A stretch of 64,000 nucleotides of DNA, from positions 7,197,001 through 7,261,000 of the forward strand of contig NC_088326.1 in NCBI RefSeq assembly GCF_910592395.1, in the 5' to 3' direction. This DNA is from Lineus longissimus (Eukaryota > Nemertea > Pilidiophora > Heteronemertea > Lineidae). The translations under genes and the position numbers were made by a program. This document shows positions 11,759 to 21,537 of the stretch, in pieces. Position 1 is the stretch's first letter; each line of letters begins with the position of its first letter. The notes beneath the pieces are model-generated. The model had not been told where the DNA came from. It saw only the letters and a program-made list of their open reading frames with translations, and did no database searches.

Positions 11759-11960
11759 TGAGTGTACATTTTGGATAGGCCTAAGCTCTCTTGTCTAGGC
11801 ATCGGGTCGTGCACCCATGGTGTAATGTCTTGTCTATTGTCAACAGGCCTGATTATCAAAGTATTCAGACTAACGTATAAATGACAAGCAGCCGTCAATG
11901 ATGGCAAAATCGATTACGGAGCGTAATGTCCAGGCTGACAAACAACTCTCCACCCCATAA

Positions 11961-13097
11961 GTATGGCATGCCAAAGCGGAATTTATTCAGGACAAATTTT
12001 TTACATCAGGACTGAATTTTTACGCCAGAATCACGCTACAAATTGCGAAATTGTACAAGAATTCATCTCAGGACAAAGATTTTACAACACCAGGTAAAAT
12101 ATTCCTATCCATGTGTTTTTTTTCCCTTCAGAATAATTTATTTTCACGTTTTAAAAAAAAATTGGACGAAAAATACGGCAGGACTTTTTTTCATTCAGAA
12201 TTTTTTCGACGCCAGGACTCACGTGACTCCCAGCAGAACGCACGTGACCACTTAAACCGATGACGTCATATATTATATTTTTCGCAACTCACGAACTTCT
12301 CTGAAGTTTGGCGATTTTGCTATATGCAGCAATGTCATCCAACTCCATGAATGCGGACGAATTGAACAATTTGTTCAACTGCAGCTCCTTTGATGATCTT
12401 TTAAGCGATCTTAGGAGGAATACTTACTTACTTTAAATGATAAAACACCACCAAACTCAGCCAAGCCACTGCATATTGGATAGTACATGTTGCATTGGAA
12501 TTTGGGTTCGGTCACCTGGAGCCCAGTGAAAAATCATTGATACCAGGGCGCCGAGTATCAACATGCATGAACATGCAATATCGTTCATCCACTGTAAATC
12601 AACGAGGCGTCCTCGACCCTCCGCTGTGCGGCGGATAGGGTCAAGGTGACCTGGACTAAGCAAATTGGCAAAACACAGAAATGGCAAATGGAAACGCAGC
12701 GATGATGTGCTCACGTGATTTCTGCGAGGAGTCATGTGATTTCTGCCAGGAGTCATGTGATTTCTGCCAGGAGTCACGTGATCGCTGGCAGGAGTCACGT
12801 GAATTCTGCGAGAGTTTTTCGTTCTGCCCGCAAAACTTCCTGACGACGAAAAAATTCGGAAGGAAAAAAAGTCCTGCCATATTTTTCGTAATGACAATTT
12901 TTTTTTAAAACGTGAAAATAAATTATTCTGAAGGGGAAAAAAATACATGGATAGGAATATTTTACCAAGTGTTGTAAAATCCTTGTCCTGGGATAAATTT
13001 TTGTACAGTTTGGCAATTTATAGCGTGATTCTTGCGTAAATTTTAGTCCTGATGTAAAAAATCGGTCCTGAATAAATTCCGCTTTGGCTTGCCATAC
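11961..13097. mobile_element. Fold-back (long-TIR) non-autonomous element nested in the pogo element
   Basis: About 290 bp from GTATGGCATGCCAAAGCGG (11961) is repeated in inverse to 13097. ATAA flanks both ends (11957-11960, 13098-13101), consistent with a 4-bp duplication. The centre (12250-12800) has no gene but holds CACGTG-containing 21-bp repeats. Open frames in the arms are shadows of the palindrome. Confidence 0.85.
12711..12812. repeat. Five 21-bp tandem copies with CACGTG/CATGTG cores
   Basis: The unit is TCAYGTGATTTCTGCCAGGA plus one base, starting at 12711, 12732, 12753, 12774 and 12795. Each unit carries an E-box-like CAYGTG. Similar CACGTG sites occur in the left arm at about 12220 and 12240. 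Confidence 0.85.
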
Positions 13098-13172
13098 ATA
13101 AGTCTAAAAGAGGGAGGTACAAAACAATTCAATATGGCGCTGGCTTTTTATCTAAAGTGCGCAGATCCAGTA

Positions 13173-13914
13173 TGTTAAAGCATGTGACAAATCTGTTGCC
13201 TTTCCAGGAATTTTATTAGATAATCCTGAAGTATGGTGACTGAACAGCCAGCATGGCCATGAACAGCGATGACATGTCATTCATATTACATGACGTTTCC
13301 ATTCACCGATGGTTTGCAAAGCTTTATGCCACTTGTATAGCTAATAAGGCCTACTAGCAGTCCCACCGCAAGTTGGTGGGAGGAGTTATGTGTGTTAGTT
13401 TAGTGGTATTTTTGCAAATCAAATGCGCGTTCTATTGGAATATTTTGGCACTTTGTACTCATTGACCATCACACTCACTCTTGACCATCACACTCTCACT
13501 CATGACCATCACACTCACTCATGACAGGCAGTTTTGGCCAAAAATGGATGTGCATATTATGTCTTCTGGTGATAGAATTTCTTAATTAATGTTTAAATTG
13601 CCCTGTTCGGTTTTGGGGGGAACACATTAGTGTCATTTTGAGACCCCAACCATTACAATCCTCCAAACACTGCAACCGCCAGGTAGGGGTTGAAAAGTGG
13701 GAATTTCATTCAAAAAATTGAGGAAATCCAAGTTAGAGGTTTTTTGGAACTAATCCGTTTTGATAATATAGGAAAGTATGGTAGAACTAAGGATATTATG
13801 AATTGATTTAGCCTATATTGTAACTCGGATATGTTTGGTTTGCGGTGTTTGAACTGATCTTCAAAATTGACAGTGCAAAATTCCCCTTACCTGAGCAACT
13901 TTTGGGAAATCGAC
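13173..13914. other. Non-coding with a short minisatellite
   Basis: Copies of a ~20-bp unit ATGACCATCACACTCACTC occupy 13462-13525 (three to four units). No gene was seen. Confidence 0.6.
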
Positions 13915-13918
13915 AGAA

Positions 13919-14727
13919 TGAAGGACACAAAGGCTGAGGTGGTGATTCTCAAACTCAAGAACCATATTGGCGTTATGGTTCTCTTGAAAAGGTGATTAGT
14001 GATGGAGGTCCACCATACGCTTCTCATGAATTTCGAAAGTTTGCGAAAGACTGGGACTTTAAGCATGACATAGCAGATCTTTCCCATCCGCAGAGCAACG
14101 GAAAAATTGAGTCTGCTGTCAAAGCGCGGAGGTCAAAATCAGATCAGTATTTGGCACTTCTTAATCAGAGAAATACCCCGTCGCAAGGACTTGGTGATAG
14201 TCCAGTCCAACGCTTGAATGGTAGAAGAACCAGGACACTTTTGCCAACCCAATCAGAACTGCTGAAACCAAAAACTGTAGACTGGAAGAACGAAGGAAGA
14301 ACGAAGGAAGATCTTGAAACTTGTCAAGAAAAACAACAGCATTACTATGATAGAAATGCAAAGGACTTGACCCCATTGAATCCAGGAGATACTGTTCGTC
14401 TTCAACCAATGCGAAAAGGAAAAAATCATAGAAAAGGGCAAAAGTGACCAAACAACTCAAAGATCGGTCTTGTAAAGTCGATACAGGAGATCAATTACTG
14501 AGGCGTAACCGTGTACATCTGAGGAATATCCACCACTGGAACAATCCATGGAACTGTCGCAACAAGAGACGGAGGACAATCCTACCATGGACAATCACAG
14601 TAATGAGATTCTGAACAATCAGGAGTTGGTTAGTGTAGAACCACGTGCGCCTGGTACCAAGCCAGAAATCCGTACAACAAGATCTGGACGAATTGTGCGT
14701 CAACCCCAAAGATACGAGGAGTAACAT
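13919..14727 (+). pseudogene. Gypsy retrotransposon, integrase C-terminal fragment
   Basis: The readable frame 13992-14447 has ISDGGPPYASHEFRKFA and HPQSNGKIESAVK, the second catalytic Asp and the Glu of a Gypsy integrase. They are followed by a basic C-terminal region (GDTVRLQP). Sequence just upstream continues the fold in another frame, and downstream traces run to about 14,725 with frameshifts. Gag, protease, RT and RNase H are absent, so only the 3' end of the element remains. Confidence 0.8.
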
Positions 14728-14955
14728 ATTTGTGAAAATTTATGGAAACGATGTGCTAGTAACCTCTCTTTCCAGTCCAGTTAATCCAGATGCCTGTGAA
14801 ATTAGGAATTTTGGGTCATAGAAATTCTTGGAGTTAAAAGTTACAATTCAGTTATATTGTTGCATTTAGACAAGTTTTCTAGTAATTTGGTGTTGGACAG
14901 TTTAATTGTAAGTGGACAGTATTATTATCAGGACAGTCATCTACGGGAAAGAGGA

Positions 14956-15085
14956 TGTTACAATATGCCACTATAAGGTGGTGACACCTGGCCTATGCTC
15001 TTGGTACTACTTTCATCGAGGCTGAATAAACTAGTCTAAGTTTGTGGACCCGACTTTATCCTTCATTATAATGAACATTAAAACA
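14956..15085 (+). repeat. Probable 3' LTR of the Gypsy fragment
   Basis: A purine tract GGGAAAGAGGA is followed at once by TGTTACAATATGCC. The segment includes CTGAATAAAC and ends near TTAAAACA, giving TG...CA borders. The length (~130 bp) and position after the integrase suit a short Gypsy 3' LTR. The exact right border is not proven. Confidence 0.5.
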
Positions 15086-15326
15086 GCATGTACGCATTAA
15101 ATATATATAATTTATAATTGTATATGATAATATATACATTTTTGGGGTAAAAAGTAGACAACCACGAACAAAACCTGTTGCAAATATCTTCTGGATTATC
15201 GTAGTTGAGAACTTCTAATAATACGAGTAGTTATGTCATGTATTTTGGGTAGCTGCCCAGGATTATGTTAGGTTTAATGTAGATTTATGATTGAAAAAAA
15301 CCTACCTGTATTTTGTCTCTCTTCAG

Positions 15327-16186
15327 GCGGGGATTGTCAGATTAAGATGGGACACCACGTTGCCCTTAGTTTTCACGTGCGCACTTGATGGTGTCACCCA
15401 ACTTTGGGATGCGAGGAGTGGTAAGAGAGAGGCGGAGTGGTCAGGACATCAGGGGGAGATTCTGGATTTTGGTTTTACGAGGTGAGCATGTTGAATAACC
15501 TAGAGAGGCTCTTTTTATAATCACCGTATTATTAGGGACCGTCCATAAAGTACGTATGGACTAAAACCCGGATTTTCGTACCCCCCCCCCTCTGTACACT
15601 TACGCAAAATTGATGAAACATTGGTTTAGATACGCAGCACGCCAATGGCAGGAGAATTACTAGGTGATGTCGGGGTCCGATCGGCTACACCATCAACACC
15701 ATGTGGGGGGGGGGAGGTGTATGAAGCCAGTGAATGGTGGAAATGATATTGGCCGTCAATTTTCAGACATGAAATTATTTGGCAAATAAATCTGCAAGTG
15801 CATTATTAATATTGATCAAATTCTATGATTTCTGAAAGAAACACATAACTAAAGTGAAAATGTAACAGTTAGCACTTTTGTTACACTGTTTGAAACATCT
15901 AGAACTGATCAGTTTATTCCGAGGACAAGATTGTGTCACGACAAAATCCTGTTGCGGATTCAACCAAAATAGAATTGTTTAGAATGAGGCCATCATGAGT
16001 GGCCGATCAGGGCTAACCGTGAGGCCAATTGGTATTTGGCATCCAGTGTTAACGTTGACCAAAGAGTGTTCTTATATCTGGCACTTAACTTTTCTCCTGG
16101 TTCATTTCAGGGACAGTAACTTGATGGTGACTTGTTCTGGAGACTCAACAGCTCGTGTGTTTAATCTTACAGCAGTGGATAGATAA
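15327..16186 (+). CDS. AAMP: AAMP homologue, last two exons
   Basis: This is angio-associated migratory cell protein, a conserved WD40-repeat protein of animals. Exon A is 15327-15481 (acceptor CTCTTCAG, donor GTGAGC); exon B is 16111-16186 (acceptor TTCATTTCAG, stop TAA 16184-16186). The AG|G codon joins them in phase. The peptide includes GIVRLRWDTT, TCALDGVTQLWDARSG, GHQGEILDFG and TCSGDSTARVFNL, matching the last two WD repeats and the C-terminus of AAMP (family ~430 aa; about 75 residues here). The upstream exons are not visible in the 15 kb before it, which are filled with transposons. Either a large intron was invaded or this is a truncated copy. The intron (15482-16110) has a poly-C run and a poly-G run. 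Confidence 0.85.
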
Positions 16187-16204
16187 CCTTTAACAATATG
16201 TGTC

Positions 16205-16210
16205 AATAAA
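16205..16210 (+). terminator. AATAAA polyadenylation signal of AAMP
   Basis: AATAAA lies 19 bases after the AAMP stop codon, giving a very short 3' UTR. Expressed-gene features are thus retained at this locus. Confidence 0.7.
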
Positions 16211-16246
16211 TGTGACTGTTGAAAGTGCGATTTGGATGATTTTATA

Positions 16247-17689
16247 CCCCTCAGCCCATAAAAGCTAGAGGGGTATTGTCGAGGCAGGCGCCGTCTGTCT
16301 GTGGGTTCGTCAGTCCAGCTGTTGGTCCATCTGTCAGTTGAACTCGTTTCCGGAGCCTATCTCCGTAACCATAAATACTAGGCATTTCATATTTCGGTAG
16401 TTTGAAGGTCTTATGGTGCAATTGTGCCATTTGGCAGTTTTGACGACTTTCGTACTACGCTTGGCCCCAGGGGGGCTTCGAGTGAAAAAAGACTTTTGGC
16501 TATATCTCATGAATTATGCTAGCTAAAATCATGAAATGTTAACAGTGGACACTGCTTATGAGATTGCATCACATAATACACAGGTTTTTAATTAGACCTA
16601 CTTTTCAAGGTCACAGAGATCAAAGAGCCTAAAGTTCTGGAGCATGTCTCCGTAACTACTGATGCTGGAATTTTCATCATTGAGTTATATATGGTGGTCC
16701 AAGGGTGCCATTGGGTGATTTCAAAGTCAGTTTTTAGATTTAGTTTTTAAACTAAATGGAACACTAAAACCCTTGATTAAACCAGCATTGAAATGAAGTG
16801 GGTTTTAGTTTCATCCTTTTTCAAAGTCGGTGTTTGTTCGTTTTAGCATTATGTCCGGTTTAAGCTTAAAACTAAGGGATGGTTTTAGTGTCAAAAACTA
16901 ACACCGGGACTAAAACTAAAACTCTCCACAACACCAGAAATGAAATCAGTTCTGGCGTTAGTTTTGACACTCAGTTTTAGCATTATCCTATTTCAAATTA
17001 GGTTTTAGTTTCACACTGAAACCAATTGGAACACCAAGGTCTGATCTTAATCCCAGCTCGGTGTTATATTTGGAAGATTTGTAGTGCATTTTGTATTACC
17101 AATAAAACTAACACCTTAGGCATTAACACCGAGTGGATTTCAAAGTTGGTGTTGGTGTTCAGAAAAAAAAAATCATGTTGTTCGTACCATTTCAAGAAGT
17201 AGTTGCTGGTATTTTGAATGCTGATAGGAATGATGATGGACGTGAAAGAAGAAGACCAAATTTATATAGATCGGAAGCGGTTACAATAGGGAAACACCCG
17301 AAACACATGCGTGTTTGGTTTTTCCAAGGTTTTATCTCTGTCCATCTTGGTGTTAGTTTTACCTGCAGAATAAAACCTCTTCTTAGTTTCAGCCCAGGTT
17401 TTAGGTGTTCAGATAAAACCAGGTGTTGGTGTTAAACTAAAACCTCGAATTGGTCTTATCCAGACATAGGTTTTTAGGGGTAGAAATTAAGAATAAAACT
17501 GACACTAACACCCAACACTAAAACCAAAACCAACTTTGAAATCACCCATTGTGTACTTTGGCTCTTTTGCTCATCAACCGAAAAGGTTCCTTTTTCTCAG
17601 AAACTTACTTTCAGCTCTATCTCATGAATGATGGGCGTTGTCCACTAACTTTGCTATCATGTCACCTTCAGCGAGTGTGGGCTGAGGGG
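16247..17689 (+). mobile_element. X-family element: hairpin-headed repeat with TIR CCCCTCAGCCCA
   Basis: The left end CCCCTCAGCCCA (16247-16258) is matched in inverse at 17678-17689. The left end also folds on itself: TACCCCTC (16245-16252) pairs with GAGGGGTA (16268-16275). It is followed by a CTGT-rich tract and by modules of the form GACCTACTTTTCAAGGTCAC. A MITE (16713-17547) interrupts it; without that the element is ~0.6 kb. A second head of the same family lies at 28630. No protein is encoded. Confidence 0.65.
16713..17547. mobile_element. MITE-like element with ATT duplication, rich in GGTTTTAGT/AACACC motifs
   Basis: GGGTGATTTCAAAGT (16713-16727) is present in inverse at the right end (17533-17547), with ATT on both sides (16710-16712, 17548-17550), a 3-bp duplication as in PIF/Harbinger. 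The interior is made of repeated forward and reverse copies of short words (GGTTTTAGT, ACTAAAACC, GGTGTTAG, CTAACACC). The open frame 17133-17435 is composed of these repeats and is not a credible gene. Confidence 0.75.
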
Positions 17690-17756
17690 TTATGCTTGCA
17701 TTGCGATGCTATTTTTTAAGTTTTGAAATATCAGCAAAAATAGTATTGAAAGTTTA

Positions 17757-18278
17757 GGGTGGTTATTCACAAAGCCCTCTGAGGGACTTACGAAGACGTA
17801 AGCTACTCTGAGAAAACACGGAATCACTTACGTTGTATTCACAAAGCCTGTGTAAGACTCCGCATTTGCAACTGCGGATTTCTACGTGTGGTCTCTGGGG
17901 CGTTCATTGAATGCGTAGTGCTTTTAGTTGAGTTATTACGTCATTACTTCTTACCTGTGAGAGCGATCTGACTAGAATATGGACTAAAATTGTTCCTCTA
18001 CAATGTTTTTAGTATTATGATCGGACCACTGGCATTGCAAAAATTATTACATAGTTGTCATTGTTTGGCCCTACGTCTCAGTTGGGCCTATTTCTTCATT
18101 GTATGTCTTGTCCCTGGGATAGACACATGTGAACTGAGATCATGGCTGCTGCTCTTGTTGTATTAGAAGAGAAAAACCGTCGAGTTCGTCGACGGAAGAG
18201 GGTATTTAAAGATCGTGTACACCCACTGGATGAATTTGATGATAACAAATTATTCAAACGTTATCGGATGACGAGGCC
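17757..18278 (+). mobile_element. 5' remnant of a Harbinger transposon
   Basis: The TIR-like start GGGTGGTTATTCACAAAGCC follows TTA (17754-17756), and TATTCACAAAGCCTG repeats near 17,836. The plus-strand ORF starting at 18142 encodes RRRKRVFKDRVHPLDEFDD and LFKRYRMTRP, the typical N-terminus of HARBI1-type nucleases. After about 18278 the sequence switches abruptly to a BEL element on the other strand, so the rest of the gene is missing. Confidence 0.7.
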
Positions 18279-20110
18279 ATGTCTGTATTTTGCAGTCTTC
18301 CTCCTACTCGGATTATCTCGGATTTCTCATCCAAGAATGGGTCAAAATTCACCAAACGACTATTCTTGGAGACTGCTCCTCCGTGACTCAAGCTTGACAT
18401 CTCTTCGGGGTAGGTGCTCTCTTGTATCTTACAAAACCATAACAACTCAGCTTCCCGAAGATCGTCTAGAGTAAGAGGTCTCAAAGGCCCTATCTTCTTA
18501 TTCCTCCACATCCTAGCAATATCCATGACACGTGCTGTGACTCTGATTGTCTTGTACCAAGTTCTGTATCTAGCTGGATCAAATAGGAATCCAGGGTTGC
18601 TGGCTGCTGTCCCAACATTGGCCTGTGTCGTTTCTCGTTTCTCTTCCTTGCACATGGAAACGTCTTCCTGATCTGGCCAATTCTCTGGTGCCATCATCAG
18701 CCATTCAGGCACATTCCACCAAACTTCATGATCAACCAGATCCTTAACAGCTAGCCCTCTGGAAGGTAGATCACCAGGATTATCCTGGCTGGGGCAGAAT
18801 TTCCACAACTTTGGTTCATGAGTAGCCTGGATTTCCGCAGCACGGTTTGCTACAAAGGTTTTCCATGTATGACTGAGTCCCTTTATCCATGCAAGAGTAA
18901 TCTGGCTGTTGGTCCACAAGGTAACTCCATCAAGTTTGCGCTGCAAGGATTTCTCGACATAACTTGTGACCCTAGAGTTGATTGTTGCAGCCATCAACTC
19001 CAATCTCGGCAAGGACACTTTCTTTAAGGGTGCTACTCTTGACTTGGACATCACTTGGACATCTTGTCTGAACTGTCCCTTGTTTGTCTGTCAGGCGAAG
19101 ATATACGGCAGCAGCAAACGCCTTCTCAGATGTGTCACCGAATCCATGTATCTCAACACAAGTTACTGCTACCTGGCCTAATTGTAAGCATCGTGGAATC
19201 CTTATCAGGTTGAGATATCGAAGCTCTTCAATCCACTGCTGCCATAACTCTGCAACGCTTCCATCCAATTTGTCATCCCAGTCGAGTCCTTGGCACCATA
19301 GCTGCTGGAACAGTATTTTGGCTCTCACGACAAATGAGGAGATCAACCCCATAGGATCAAAGACCTTTGACGCAGTGCTCAACAGGCTCCTCTTGGTTGC
19401 GGGGTACTGAACTTGCTTTGCTGCATGAAAGCGAAAGGTATCTTGCTCCGTGTCCCAGATCACACCTAATGACTTGAGTGGTTCACTAGCGCTCAAGTCG
19501 ACCATAATGGAAGGGGCACGGTCCTTTACGTCAATCTGTTCGAGAACTTCTTTCGAATTTGTGGCCCACTTGGTCAGATCAAATCCACCCTCATCCATCA
19601 GTGATGATAGATTCTCTTTCAGCTCTGCAGCCTCAGTAGTAGCATTAGCTCCCGACAAGTAGTCATCCACATACATGTTAGCCTTCACTTCTTCCGATGC
19701 CTTTGGATACTTGTCTCGAAGTCAGTTTGCATCCCTCGCCACAGATAACCATCGACATCTCGATCCTCTTCATTAAGCTTAACCTGTAAGAACATCTTTC
19801 GTACATCTGCCATTAGTGCTATCGGATGCATCCAGAAACGTATCAAAACAGAAACCAGGTTTGGCTGGAGCGCAGGACCTTGTAGGATACAGTCATTCAA
19901 GGAGATACCCATTTTGTCTCTGGCTGATGCATCAATCGGAATATCTATGATGTTTAGTTTCTGATTTTTGCATAATTAGAAATATCCTCAGGGGTAGCTT
20001 TATCCCATGGCTGGGTTTGCTTGGGCTCATTGCCAACTGTGTCAGCGTTGGGGCCCAGATGTTGCATATTCATTTGAAGTCCCCAAATGCAAACTTGAGT
20101 GATCTGAGGT
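18279..20110 (-). pseudogene. BEL/Pao retrotransposon pol fragment (RT, RNase H)
   Basis: Three frames make up the fragment. 19912-19685 is the RT palm start, with ISLNDCILQGPALQP and ALMADVRKMFLQV. 19688-18972 has MYVDDYLSG, the RT catalytic box, then the BEL-specific region FDPMGLISSFVVRAK. 19054-18279 is RNase H, with SLPRLELMAA and LWTNSQITLAWIKG (a canonical WTD has become WTN), then FLDEKSEIIRVGGRLQNTDM, where the integrase should start. Frame breaks near 19,690 and 19,050, a deletion before the RT, and loss of gag and integrase show it is dead. It ends exactly where the Harbinger stub begins. Confidence 0.85.
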
Positions 20111-20147
20111 GTTGTACCCTTTGTGAAGCGCATTGTAGCTACTTATT

Positions 20148-20470
20148 AGCTCACCTCTTAGCAGAGGTGAGCTTATCCCATACCGTGGCGTCGGTCGTCC
20201 GTCGTCATCGTCGTCCGTCGTCGTCGTCCGTCGTCTGTTAGCAGGGCACGTTTTGTAACTGTTAGAGATATTGAGTTGAAACTTGGTACACATGTACCCT
20301 TATGTAATGACACCTTGGAGACCAAGTTTCGGTCCGATTCGTTTCATGGTTTGGCCACCAGGTGGTCAAACGTTAACAGTGAAAATATGCAATATCTCCC
20401 TTAATAGTAGTCGGGAAATTTTGAAAAAAATATGGTAGGTACTTCTAGCAAAGGTGCATCATATATCCTA
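20148..20470 (+). repeat. Y-family repeat, 5' hairpin head
   Basis: AGCTCACCTC (20148-20157) and GAGGTGAGCT (20164-20173) form a perfect 10-bp stem. It is followed by a CCGTCGTC-rich tract and by text shared with the long copy at 49,610 (GGCACGTTTT..., TTGGCCACCAGG, TGGTAGGTACT...AGCAA). It is truncated near 20,470. Confidence 0.7.
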
Positions 20471-20479
20471 TATCTAAAG

Positions 20480-20667
20480 TCGAAAATGAAGACGAGTGAA
20501 CAAGTTTATTTCATCCTGCACGTCAAGTTGAAATGCTTTCCTCATCTCCTTTGCAAATTTGACGACTTTATACGGATTCCGGTCATTTTCATACACACAG
20601 TCCACCTTTCCACAAATTCGACAGAAGTACCGCAACTTCGAAATGTGGTGATCCATAATTCCAAAGC
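20480..20667 (-). CDS. Exon resembling the RAG1 N-terminal zinc-binding region (N-RAG-like)
   Basis: After a good acceptor (TTTTTCAG, 20668-20675) the minus strand reads GIMDHHISKLRYFCRICGK, then KFAKEMRKAFQLDVQDE. Vertebrate RAG1 has a similar string in its N-terminal zinc region: CRICG, a basic spacer, then a helix ending in F-x-[IL]-D-V-x-x-D. Related modules are known in invertebrate transposons (N-RAG-TP of molluscs, amphioxus, sea urchin). The expected HPxxFCxxC continuation is not seen; the frame stops at 20474 next to the Y-family repeat. The exon is therefore probably cut off and non-functional. The assignment rests on a short match and is tentative; an unrelated C2-type zinc motif is the alternative. 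Confidence 0.4.
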
Positions 20668-20675
20668 CTGAAAAA

Positions 20676-21537
20676 TGAATTTGATTTTGAATTGGTTTAG
20701 AATTGAAGACTAAAAATGAAATATAATCATAAAAATAAAAGGAACATAATGCTGGTATAAGTAATAACACTAGGCGTTCCGGCCTAAAGTAAAGGACGAG
20801 GAAACTAAATTTGAAATTTTCAAATTTTTCAAAAATCTATTATCATCATCATAATAGGTCGTATCTCAACATTTTTTTATCAGAATCTTAGTCAAATTTC
20901 TAATTTCGTCCAATAAATTTATCCTCAATACACTTTTAAGTAAAAATATGTGATCTTAATGCAGTGCATGCACCTCCATATAATGCCTTTCCCTATATCA
21001 TGATATGCTGATTTTGCAAGAAAATCATAAAAATGACAGTTTCTAAAAGCATGCTACAGCATGCGGAGAGCACCGGACACATACTCAATGCACATGATTT
21101 GCGAGTTCACAACACTAACAAAACACGGTCAAATTTCTGTTTACCGGAAACCTCCGGAAATATCATCTATCGATCTTTTAAATCACTGATAATAAGAATA
21201 TCAATGACAATACTTACAATTTTGAAAAAATGGTGTAAAATCGTTAATTTCCGGTATTTTTTCATGAAATTTTCATATATTTGTCAAGAACGAATGGAGG
21301 AAACTCGGGTAACTGCATGCGCATGCGTACAATGATTTTATAGCACGAAATAACAAACTGCGCATGTAGTAAACAGTTCGTTTCCAAGCTCGTTGCTAGG
21401 GTTAGTGGAGTCAATCGAGTAAATCATAATGTCGGCTGTCGGTACCTCTGATCGGACAAAAGGGCAACGAGGCGCGAGGTGTGAAGGGCGAGAACAATGA
21501 CTAAACAATGCCTGATCATTGTAATAAGGGGATTATT
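20676..21537. other. AT-rich non-coding region
   Basis: No gene seen. Long AT-rich stretches run from 20,700 to 21,250, followed by a GC-richer part with GCATGC words. The short open frames have no recognisable motif. Confidence 0.5.

Larger units (their letters stand above)
9589..13170 (-). mobile_element. Complete pogo/Tigger-like element with TA target duplication
   Basis: The left end CTGGATCCGCGCACTTTAGA (from 9589) is matched in inverse at the right (to 13170), with similarity extending about 43 bp to CCATATTG. TA flanks both sides (9587-9588, 13171-13172), the Tc1/mariner/pogo hallmark. It contains a minus-strand Tigger-like transposase gene. A 1.1-kb fold-back element (11961-13097) sits between the transposase start and the right end; without it the element is ~2.4 kb, a normal Tigger size. 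Confidence 0.88.

Noticed and set aside
15541-15720. GGGACCGTCCATAAAGTACG and poly-C/poly-G runs in the AAMP intron as a transposon end
   Set aside because: Recalls a common repeat start, but I could not find the opposite end or a duplication.
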